From assembly GCA_016927855.1 (NCBI GenBank), contig JAFGLV010000162.1, positions 45,785 through 109,784 on the forward strand: DNA of 64,000 nt, in the 5' to 3' direction. This stretch comes from Sedimentisphaerales bacterium (GTDB lineage Bacteria; Planctomycetota; Phycisphaerae; Sedimentisphaerales; Anaerobacaceae). The notes under the pieces are model-generated. The model ran no database searches. It was not told the origin of the DNA and was given only the letters and a program-made list of their open reading frames with translations. The position numbers and the translations under genes were made by a program. Below are positions 58,336 to 64,000 of the stretch, in pieces (position 1 is the stretch's first letter; every line of letters starts with the position of its first letter).

Positions 58336-58908
58336 CTACAGAACGCTGTCTCTCGATGGGCAGACACCAATTGTGTGGATGCCGCTCTTGGCCAGAACCT
58401 GGAGGCCTTCTGTTTTCGGGCCTATCGCAAGCAAGGGGCGCTCTGCGTGAGGCTGAGCAAGACGTATTGATAGGACTTCGCCGACCACCAAAAGGTGGTC
58501 TCCTGTCTCGACTCTCTTTTTCACGGTGAGTTCGAGATTTGCCAGGGCGGTGGCAATTCCTGGGGTATCGATCGTTTGTGATGAGAGCCACCTTACGCCG
58601 CACTTCTCTGCCTTGTTAGTGTCCCTTCCACTGTGGGTGCCACAGTACATCACTTGGTCAGCCATTGTCTCGCCGGGAATCGCAAGCGCGAAATCACTGG
58701 CATGCCTGAATAGCTCTGCGGAGTAGTTCCTACAATGGATGGCCACGCAATACATAAGAGGAGAATACGAGGTCCACATGTGGAAGCATAGCGGCAGCAG
58801 ATTGTATTCAATGCCCGGCACGACGGCGACAATGCCCATCACTATCTTTGACGGTTGAAAGACCGTCCTGAGCTCATCGCGTGTGACATCTGAGAATAGA
58901 CGATTCAT
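58336..58908 (-). CDS. flavin-reductase-like (FMN-binding split-barrel) protein
   Basis: 190 aa from MNRLFSDVTRDELRTVFQPS; the ATG overlaps the TGA of the gene upstream (ATGA), so translation is coupled. The split-barrel pattern of the Flavin_Reduct family is visible: IVMGIVAVVPGIEYNLLPLC, SPLMYCVAIHCRNYSAELFR, DFALAIPGETMADQVMYCG, and a late VVGEVLSIRL strand. These proteins bind FMN and reduce flavin or act as oxidoreductases; no partner oxygenase is nearby. The local sequence is more AT-rich than the CAZyme genes. Pairing with a membrane dCTP-deaminase-fold protein is unusual. Confidence 0.75.
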   Translation of the reverse strand: MNRLFSDVTRDELRTVFQPSKIVMGIVAVVPGIEYNLLPLCFHMWTSYSPLMYCVAIHCRNYSAELFRHASDFALAIPGETMADQVMYCGTHSGRDTNKAEKCGVRWLSSQTIDTPGIATALANLELTVKKRVETGDHLLVVGEVLSIRLAQPHAERPLLAIGPKTEGLQVLAKSGIHTIGVCPSRDSVL

Positions 58909-59816
58909 ACCTTGACCCGACTTCGCATGCCATGCCACACGGCCCCAAGCTTCTTGCCCAGCGGTTTGAGAAGGAACGGGAGAAGTGCTGCCACGACGGT
59001 GGTGAACAACTCCTTGGGTACGCGGCCAAGCAGAGGGATTCGCGAGAGAAGTGATGATATGACCGGCCAGAAAAGCAGAACGAGTAAGGCAACGGTAAGC
59101 GCGAGGAGCCAGTAGTGGTGTCTAGCTGCCAGGGACCTGTGCCGTGCTATGGCTTGTTCGATGAGGTCCCCGATGGAGCAGCCTTTCCGGATGGCCTCTT
59201 CTATCACGGAGTCACGCGCCTTCCTGAGTTCCTCCGGATGCCAGACTCTTCTGATAGGTGTTTTCCTGAGTTCTTGCTCAATACCGATGTCAGTGCCCGC
59301 GACATACGATTGGCCAACGGGCTGCGCTAACCTGAACACAAACATCCTAGCCAGAGGCATGTGTTTGTACAGGCGTATTATACCCTGGCTCTGGTTAACA
59401 ATAGTGATGTAGAGCGTTCCTTGGAAGCCAGGGTCCGCGTACGTATTCTCGGGCGTCAGACCGAGAGAGAAGAGCAGGCCCCTGCTTATGATGAACGCCA
59501 TCATGTTGTCGGGGAGCGTCACATACTCTTTCGTGTAGAGAAGGGCCACCTGATGCGGGGCGATCTCGACAAAGGGCCCCGTCTCGTCGGATTGCCATCG
59601 TAGTTGCTGGAAATCATCGAGGTGATGCCATTCTCCGTCGTTTGATTTCCCCGATGAGACTTTCACGACGTCTCCCAGCCTTAACTGGTAGCTTGCGTGC
59701 CTTATGGCACTTCGGTCCGCCGTGCCATCGCGGAAGAGGTTGCTCAAGTCTGCTTCCAGGTCTCTGTCTGTCAAGAATGAGCTGGACGCACTGCTGCTTT
59801 GCCGCGCTGGAGCCAT
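58905..59816 (-). CDS. membrane-anchored dCTP deaminase/dUTPase-fold protein, likely catalytically dead
   Basis: 303 aa from MAPARQSSSASSSFLTDRDL, with CAGGAG 7 nt upstream. Residues ~14-170 match the trimeric dCTP-deaminase/dUTPase fold: ASYQLRLGDVVKVSSG, VEIAPHQVALLYTKEYVTLP, ISRGLLFSLGL, and DPGFQGTLYITIVNQSQG at 128-145. Aligned by eye to E. coli Dcd (DPGWEGCIVLEFYN), the catalytic Glu is Thr137. A helical stretch (190-230) precedes two membrane segments at about 234-255 and 268-286, absent from ordinary Dcd. This suggests a nucleotide-sensing or structural domain tied to the membrane rather than a metabolic deaminase. Coupled to the flavin-reductase-like gene by a 4-bp overlap. AT-richer than flanking genes, consistent with acquisition. 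Confidence 0.78.
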   Translation of the reverse strand: MAPARQSSSASSSFLTDRDLEADLSNLFRDGTADRSAIRHASYQLRLGDVVKVSSGKSNDGEWHHLDDFQQLRWQSDETGPFVEIAPHQVALLYTKEYVTLPDNMMAFIISRGLLFSLGLTPENTYADPGFQGTLYITIVNQSQGIIRLYKHMPLARMFVFRLAQPVGQSYVAGTDIGIEQELRKTPIRRVWHPEELRKARDSVIEEAIRKGCSIGDLIEQAIARHRSLAARHHYWLLALTVALLVLLFWPVISSLLSRIPLLGRVPKELFTTVVAALLPFLLKPLGKKLGAVWHGMRSRVKV

Positions 59817-60323
59817 ACGATCTCTCCTGCATCACCAGAAGCGAATCAACCGTATCCGAGGCTGGCTATCCCAATCTGCCTGCTCCGCATTAAGGCCAGA
59901 GCCTCCCTCGAACGAGCTTCCGTCCTATAGCTGGAATATCGGCGGGAGAACGGCATGAGATAAGGCAGTGTATAGAAAAATACGGAAGGAGAATTTCTGT
60001 GATTGAGTTTCACCAAGGTATCTTCTTGGTGCCCGAGGTGCGATAGGAATTGACGCCATTGCCGGCGGCTTCTCGATGTTCCGCCTACGCAGGCACTCTC
60101 AGACGTTGCACTCCTGGCCATCCACCGGCCTGCCACCGCAGGAGGGCGGAGACGCAGGGGAATTCGGGAAGTACATAGACTCCTCACCATCCACAAGACC
60201 GGAAACGTCCGATCACACGAACCATCTGTGTCCATCGGCGTTCATCTGCGGTTGACTCTTGGTACCCTCTTCCTTTGCGTCCTCGGCGGTGATACACACA
60301 CAGCCCGGGGCTAGCGGGCGGCT
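59817..60323. other. 507-bp intergenic region with dispersed repeats, no gene
   Basis: Stop codons are frequent in coding-like frames; a 129-codon minus ORF at 59846-60235 has no Shine-Dalgarno or family resemblance. 60221-60255 reads ACCATCTGTGTCCATCGGCG then TTCATCTGCGGTT, and 60270-60291 reads CTTCCTTTGCGTCCTCGGCG, both variants of repeat sequences frequent in planctomycete-like genomes. No promoter was firmly placed. Confidence 0.55.
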
Positions 60324-61313
60324 TTACAGCCGTTGCCAGACGCCGGTGGTGGCGCTGGCGAGGAGGGCGGCAATGACTTTCATGTTGGCGACCGCGTCTG
60401 AGAGCGGCGTCGGGACCTCAACATCATTCAGGATCGCCTGGGAAAAGAGGTCACCCTGGATCGTGTATTGGTCGCAGGTCTCGAACGTGATCTCCTCGAT
60501 GCCTTTGTCGGTTTCGTGCCATATCCGGCACGGGCGGTCCGGCGGGGCGTTGAAGGGGATCTCGATCTCGACGCGGCCGCGGGTACCGAAGACGTTGACG
60601 CGCTGGTACGGCGTCAACTGCGTCGCGCAGGTGAACGTCGAGGTCCCGGCGCCGAAGTCCAGGACGCCGCTGGTGAGCCGGTCGATCTGGAAGTCGGGGT
60701 CGTACTCGATGGCACCGAACACGCGCGTCGGCTCGGCGTCGAACAGGAACCGCGCCAGCGAGATGCAATAGCAGCCGATATCCATCAGGCCGCCACCGCC
60801 GATGTCACGCCGGTTGCGGATGTTCTCCGGGTCGCGGTTGTCGTACGAGAAGAACGACTGGATCGTGCGCAGCTCGCCAATCGCGCCGCTTGCGACCAGT
60901 TCCTTGGTCTTGCGCCATTGCGGATGGTGGCGGTACATGAAGGCTTCCATGACCTTCAGCTCGGGATACTGCTGGGCCGCGGCCGCCAGCTTCTCCGCCT
61001 CATCGACGCTCAGACCGATCGGCTTCTCGCACAGGACGTGCTTGCCTGCCGCCAGCGCCTTGATCGACCACTCGACGTGCAAGTGGTTGGGCAGGGGATT
61101 GTAGATCGCTTCGATCTGCGGGTCGGCCAGCAGCGCTTCGTACGAGCCGTACGCCTTGGGCACACCCAGTTGCGTCGCGGCCGCTTGCGCTCTCGCTTCG
61201 TCGCGCGACGCGAGCGCGACGACCTCGCAATACACGCCTCTCTGCATGGCCGGAATGACCTTCTGTACTCCGATCTTAGCGGTGCTGAGCACACCCCACT
61301 TGACCTTCTTCAT
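60324..61313 (-). CDS. Gfo/Idh/MocA-family oxidoreductase
   Basis: 329 aa from MKKVKWGVLSTAKIGVQKVI, with AAGGAG upstream; the longer frame runs into a repeat. N-terminal Rossmann fold (GVLSTAKIG in place of GxGxxG), ASRDEARAQAAATQLGVPKA, and YNPLPNHLHVEWSIKALAAG, followed by the family hallmark CEKPIGLSVDEAEKL with its catalytic Lys. C-terminal dimerisation domain contains DIGGGGLMDIGCYCISLARF. Members oxidise, dehydrate or epimerise sugars and polyols with NAD(P). The product is cytoplasmic. The specific substrate is not readable; sugar metabolism fits the locus. A GAAATCC-type repeat separates it from the pterin dehydratase gene upstream. Confidence 0.92.
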   Translation of the reverse strand: MKKVKWGVLSTAKIGVQKVIPAMQRGVYCEVVALASRDEARAQAAATQLGVPKAYGSYEALLADPQIEAIYNPLPNHLHVEWSIKALAAGKHVLCEKPIGLSVDEAEKLAAAAQQYPELKVMEAFMYRHHPQWRKTKELVASGAIGELRTIQSFFSYDNRDPENIRNRRDIGGGGLMDIGCYCISLARFLFDAEPTRVFGAIEYDPDFQIDRLTSGVLDFGAGTSTFTCATQLTPYQRVNVFGTRGRVEIEIPFNAPPDRPCRIWHETDKGIEEITFETCDQYTIQGDLFSQAILNDVEVPTPLSDAVANMKVIAALLASATTGVWQRL

Positions 61314-61353
61314 GCTCGACGACTCCTTGGCACGAACGCGACGTTGATGCGCT

Positions 61354-61508
61354 GAAATCCGAAGCACGAAATGCGAAATCCAAAACAAGCACGAATGACA
61401 AAAACCCAAATGTTCAAAACGGTCCCTTCGGGCGGGCGCCAGGGTTTCTGTCATTTGAATTTCGGTGCTTTGAGTTTGTTTCGGATTTCGAGATTCGTGC
61501 TTCGGATT
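61354..61508. repeat. long inverted repeat, GAAATCCGAA family, copy 2
   Basis: Left arm GAAATCCGAAGCACGAAATG and right arm TTTCGGATTTCGAGATTCGT, with a GC-rich centre that includes TTCGGGCGGGCGCC. It fills the gap between two minus-strand genes. Confidence 0.88.
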
Positions 61509-61835
61509 TTACAGTTCGTCGATCTTCGCGGCCAGGATGAAATCGTTCTCGTGCAGGCCCTTGATCTTGTGCGTCCAGAGGGTGATCGTCGCTTTGCCCC
61601 AGGTGAACTCGATGTTCGGATGGTGGTTCTCTTCCTCGGCCAGCTCACCCACGCGATTGACGAAATCCAGCGCCTGGCGAAAGTCGTCGAACTTGAATTC
61701 CTTCTGGAGGCGCTTGCCCTCGATCACGGTCCAGCCTTCGCCCAACTGATCGATCTGCTGCTCGAGTTCATCGCCGGAAAGCGGCCGGGCGCCGCTCTGG
61801 CACGGCACGCAATGTCGTTCTGCTACAGGACTCAT
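61509..61835 (-). CDS. phhB: 4a-hydroxytetrahydrobiopterin dehydratase (pterin carbinolamine dehydratase)
   Basis: 108 aa, the usual length for the family. ATG at 61835 has AGGAG 8 nt upstream. CVPCQSGARPLSGDELEQQI at the N-terminus and the catalytic ENHHPNIEFTWGKATITLWT are diagnostic. It dehydrates 4a-hydroxytetrahydrobiopterin formed by aromatic amino acid hydroxylases, and related bacterial copies act in molybdopterin metabolism. No hydroxylase is encoded nearby, so the partner is elsewhere. The stop codon abuts a long inverted repeat. Confidence 0.94.
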   Translation of the reverse strand: MSPVAERHCVPCQSGARPLSGDELEQQIDQLGEGWTVIEGKRLQKEFKFDDFRQALDFVNRVGELAEEENHHPNIEFTWGKATITLWTHKIKGLHENDFILAAKIDEL

Positions 61836-61993
61836 ATATCAACTCCTTTGCTTTGATCGCGTTCATTCTGCTCCCGCCGCAGTAGCCTCTACTTCGTCCT
61901 ACGCGAGGGCTGTGCCCATGATCGGCAGGAAAATCCGGGTTTGGGCGGGCCGTGAAGGCGCCACGCCCTGCGCTGTCCGCCCGTCGTGCCGGT

Positions 61994-62079
61994 GTAGGGG
62001 CGAATGATCATTCGCCCTTGCCCGTGCGACCCGCAGCATGCCTCGATACGCGTGAGGGGGAGTGATTATTCGCCCCTAC
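61994..62079. repeat. GTAGGGGCGAATGATCATTCGCCC element, copy 3
   Basis: Both arms present: GTAGGGGCGAATGATCATTC at the left and GATTATTCGCCCCTAC at the right, with about 35 bases between. Intergenic, 80 bp upstream of the cold-shock promoter. Confidence 0.9.
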
Positions 62080-62135
62080 CGACGCCGCAAACGGGGATCC
62101 TCCACGAATATTCCTATATCAGGCGGATTATTCTG

Positions 62136-62164
62136 TTGACAGGCGGTCCTGTAGCCGATACAAT
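62136..62164 (+). promoter_or_regulatory. strong sigma-70-type promoter for cold-shock gene
   Basis: TTGACA (62136-62141), exactly 17 nt, TACAAT (62159-62164), the best promoter match in the window. It gives a leader of about 98 nt that contains a CCCTC...GAGGG stem; long leaders are usual for cold-shock mRNAs. Confidence 0.85.
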
Positions 62165-62268
62165 ACGTAGTCTGTTAAGGAGTACGCTTTCATCCCTCGG
62201 AGTTTACCCCTCAAAAAGCAACAGAGGGATTTTGTATGTTGGCCCGGTGGGCCCAAGGAGAAGTACAA

Positions 62269-62472
62269 GTGAGTACAGGCACAGTAAAATGGTTCAACGC
62301 GAGCAAGGGATTCGGCTTCATCACTCCGTCCGACGGCGGCGAGGACCTGTTCGTCCATCACTCTGAGATCAAGACCAGCGGTTATGCGTCGCTGGACGAA
62401 GGCCAGGCGGTGGAGTTCGTGGTCGGCCAGGGCAAGAAAGGCCCGTGCGCGACCAATGTCCGGCCCAGCTAA
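62269..62472 (+). CDS. csp: cold-shock domain protein
   Basis: 67 aa from GTG 62269, with AAGGAG 9 nt upstream. An apparent earlier ATG ([11 protein letters not shown]) gives a non-family extension and is rejected. [20 protein letters not shown] carries RNP1 (KGFGFI), DLFVHHSEI carries RNP2. A single OB fold that binds RNA or single-stranded DNA and acts as an RNA chaperone. Monocistronic, with promoter at 62136 and terminator at 62499. Confidence 0.97.
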   Translation: MSTGTVKWFNASKGFGFITPSDGGEDLFVHHSEIKTSGYASLDEGQAVEFVVGQGKKGPCATNVRPS

Positions 62473-62498
62473 ACCCGCTGGCAGACTCAAGAACCCGA

Positions 62499-62529
62499 AG
62501 CCCCGCAACTATCGCGGGGCTTTTTTTTT
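62499..62529 (+). terminator. Rho-independent terminator of the cold-shock gene
   Basis: AGCCCCGC, loop AACTATC, GCGGGGCT, followed by nine T. Twenty-six bases after the stop. Confidence 0.95.
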
Positions 62530-62595
62530 GCCTGGTTGCGCACTTTTTCGGGCCTTGGCTGTCTATAGGGTAGTCGCGACGCGTCGCCGGTCATG

Positions 62596-62648
62596 GTAGG
62601 GGCAACCCCCTGTGGTTGCCCAGGGCAGGCACGGGGGCCTGCCCCTAC
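62596..62648. repeat. GGGGCAACCCC repeat, copy 4
   Basis: GTAGGGGCAACCCCCTGTGG ... GGCCTGCCCCTAC; the second hairpin has G/A changes on one arm and compensating changes on the other, suggesting selection or copying of the pairing. Between the terminator and the NIPSNAP gene. Confidence 0.9.
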
Positions 62649-62703
62649 AGGCGATAGGACGTTGGAGACCACCCAAAGCGGAACGCAGTAGAGGAGACAC
62701 ACC

Positions 62704-63768
62704 ATGGAACGACGGGAGTTTCTCAAGGCATCGTGCTACACCGGCTTGGCATCCTTGGCAGCAGGAGCGACCACCGTCTTCGGCCAGGACGACGTGCCTG
62801 CCCGCCTGCCAGGCGAAACGACGGCGGCCTACCGGGCCAGGATCGCGCGTTTGCGGGCGTTGCAGGCTGCCCACTCGTCTGACCTGACCGGCCCTCCGAC
62901 GGCGGAAGAGATGGAACGCTGGCCCCGGCTGCCCGGCGAGACCGACGCCGCATATCAGGCCAGGATCGGACGCCTGCGAGTGGCTGCGGACCCGACCCAG
63001 CTTCCCGGCGAGACCGACGCGGCGTACCAGGCGCGGATGGCGCGCCTGCGCGCGGTGCGCGCGGCACAGGCGCGTCTCGACCGGCAGATCTACGAGCTGC
63101 GCCGCTACACCGTCGAGTCCGAGGCGCAGAAGAAAGGCTTCGACGCTTTCGCCGCCGAGGCGTTTATCCCGGTCCTGAACCGTCTGGACGCCGGACGGGT
63201 GGGCGTGTTCTACCCATCCGAGGGACTCAGCCCGGTCTATGTCCTCCTGGTTCATCGCTCGATGGACAGCTTCACCGATCTGACGGCCAACCTGATGAAG
63301 GACAGAGAATTCCTCAGCAAAGGCGTCGCGTTCCTGGATGCACCTGCCGCCAAGCCTGCCTACCAGCGCCTGGAGGTCCAGCTCATGCAGGCCTTCGAGA
63401 GCATGCCCAGGCTGGAGCGGCCGATCGACAATCCCGAGCGGATCCTCCAATTGCGCACGTACGAGAGCTCCAGCATGAAGACCGGGCTCAAGAAGATCGA
63501 AATGTTCAATACCGCTGAGATCGAGATCTTCCGCAAGACCGGCTTGCACCCCGTCTTCTTCGGCCAGACCCTCGCCGGCCAGCAGATGCCCAACCTGACC
63601 TACATGCTCGCCTTCAAGGACATGGCCGAGTCCAAGGCCAACTGGAGCACCTTCACGCGCGACCCCGATTGGCAGCAGTTGCGGGCCAAACCCGAATACG
63701 CCGACAAGGAAATCGTCTCCAAGATCACGAATCTCTATCTCAAGCCCGCCGACTACTCGCAGATTTAG
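62704..63768 (+). CDS. exported NIPSNAP-domain protein with three LPGETxAAY repeats
   Basis: 354 aa. MERREFLKASCYTGLASLAA is a Tat-like signal (RREFLK). Residues 35-52, 76-93 and 100-117 are three copies of LPGETDAAYQARIGRLR-type helices, a low-complexity linker. Two NIPSNAP (ferredoxin-like dimeric alpha/beta) units follow: IYELRRYTVESEAQKKGFDA ... FYPSEGLSPVYVLLVHRSMD, and ILQLRTYESSSMKTGLKKIE ... LTYMLAFKDMAESKANWSTF. NIPSNAP function is poorly defined in bacteria. It is a single gene flanked by palindromic repeats. Confidence 0.88.
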   Translation: MERREFLKASCYTGLASLAAGATTVFGQDDVPARLPGETTAAYRARIARLRALQAAHSSDLTGPPTAEEMERWPRLPGETDAAYQARIGRLRVAADPTQLPGETDAAYQARMARLRAVRAAQARLDRQIYELRRYTVESEAQKKGFDAFAAEAFIPVLNRLDAGRVGVFYPSEGLSPVYVLLVHRSMDSFTDLTANLMKDREFLSKGVAFLDAPAAKPAYQRLEVQLMQAFESMPRLERPIDNPERILQLRTYESSSMKTGLKKIEMFNTAEIEIFRKTGLHPVFFGQTLAGQQMPNLTYMLAFKDMAESKANWSTFTRDPDWQQLRAKPEYADKEIVSKITNLYLKPADYSQI

Positions 63769-63815
63769 CGAGCCGCACAGAATGATCTTCGTATGGCGGC
63801 AGTGGCATGGACGTT

Positions 63816-63881
63816 GTAGGGGCAACCCCCTGTGGTTGCCCTTTCGGCAAGCTCTGGGCAGGCACGGGGGTCTGCCCCTAC
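63816..63881. repeat. GGGGCAACCCC repeat, copy 5, with internal insertion
   Basis: GTAGGGGCAACCCCCTGTGG as in other copies, but TTTCGGCAAGCTCTG interrupts the spacer before the second hairpin, which ends TGCCCCTAC. Confidence 0.88.
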
Positions 63882-63942
63882 GCATCTCGGTCATTTAGTT
63901 GGACTTTCTGAAGCGTGAACTTTCGCAGTTTTTGAAGGGGTA

Positions 63943-64000
63943 ATGTGGATGTGGTATCAAGAGAAGCATACCAACCTTCCGATGGGTGTTTTGGCAGACA
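63943..64000 (+). CDS. possible start of a gene, cut by window end
   Basis: ATG at 63943 with GAAGGGG just upstream reads MWMWYQEKHTNLPMGVLAD and runs open to the edge. Too short to identify. The surrounding 120 bases are AT-richer than the preceding gene. Confidence 0.35.
   Translation, partial: MWMWYQEKHTNLPMGVLAD

Noticed and set aside
58905..59816. Ordinary housekeeping dCTP deaminase
   Set aside because: Catalytic Glu position is Thr by eye alignment and two membrane segments are appended.
59846..60235. 129-aa minus ORF in the intergenic region
   Set aside because: No Shine-Dalgarno, mixed composition and overlap with dispersed repeats; no homology-like motif.

Overview
The window is high-GC DNA from a bacterium of the Planctomycetota, most likely a Phycisphaerae-type organism. 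This is inferred from gene style: prepilin-like proteins with an [17 protein letters not shown] head, secreted CAZymes ending in DxDGDGMPDAWE-type tags, sodium:solute symporters beside URO-D-like proteins, a prepilin-like protein with a VDGHVDE tail, and many dispersed palindromic repeats read into proteins. No rRNA or tRNA gene, CRISPR array, transposase, integrase or phage structural gene was recognised.

Layout. (1) 1-6938, minus strand: a probable operon of a PdxA-family dehydrogenase, a DUF1537 four-carbon acid-sugar kinase, an SSS symporter, two URO-D-superfamily proteins and a second SSS symporter running off the left edge. It looks like uptake and breakdown of threonate/erythronate-like acids. 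(2) 7030-11586, plus: an NCS1-type permease, a 63-aa membrane partner and a cytoplasmic GH78 alpha-L-rhamnosidase, then an 88-codon ORF broken by one TGA. (3) 12014-14284, minus: a secreted pectate lyase. (4) 14605-19785, plus: split transketolase, a BASS-type transporter, RhaT and a third URO-D-like protein, tightly overlapped. (5) 20099-36278: a BNR/sialidase-like protein, an alpha-glucuronidase-like 895-aa protein, a PDZ lipoprotein, two GH2 enzymes, a discoidin/FN3-like surface protein, an SGLT-type symporter and a prepilin-like protein. (6) 36459-46405, plus: a compact glycan operon with a GH43/GH130-like propeller, a GH106 alpha-L-rhamnosidase, a pectate lyase-DUF3826 fusion and a beta-helix/DUF6298-like protein. 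(7) 46417-56160, minus: a secreted GH78, a GH2-GH29 fusion, a Tat-exported isomerase-fold protein and a third pectate lyase. (8) 56566-64000: a prepilin-like protein, a DUF885-like fragment, a small AT-richer island (flavin-reductase-like protein plus membrane-anchored dCTP-deaminase-fold protein), a Gfo/Idh/MocA oxidoreductase, pterin dehydratase, cold-shock protein, a NIPSNAP protein and a partial ORF.

Taken together, regions 2-7 form a pectin/rhamnogalacturonan depolymerisation locus. Lyases cut the galacturonan backbone, three rhamnosidases remove L-rhamnose, GH2/GH29/GH43-like enzymes trim galactose, fucose and other side-chain sugars, and RhaT plus SSS/SGLT/NCS1/BASS carriers import products. 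No SusC/SusD pair, sulfatase or transcription factor was seen. Three unusual features stand out. The first is a set of palindromic repeats sharing GTAG...CTAC ends, many of them translated inside working-looking genes. The second is the two-gene dCTP-deaminase-fold/flavin-reductase island at 58336-59816, the best candidate here for an undescribed system. The third is the pair of unusual enzyme fusions, GH2-GH29 and PL-DUF3826.
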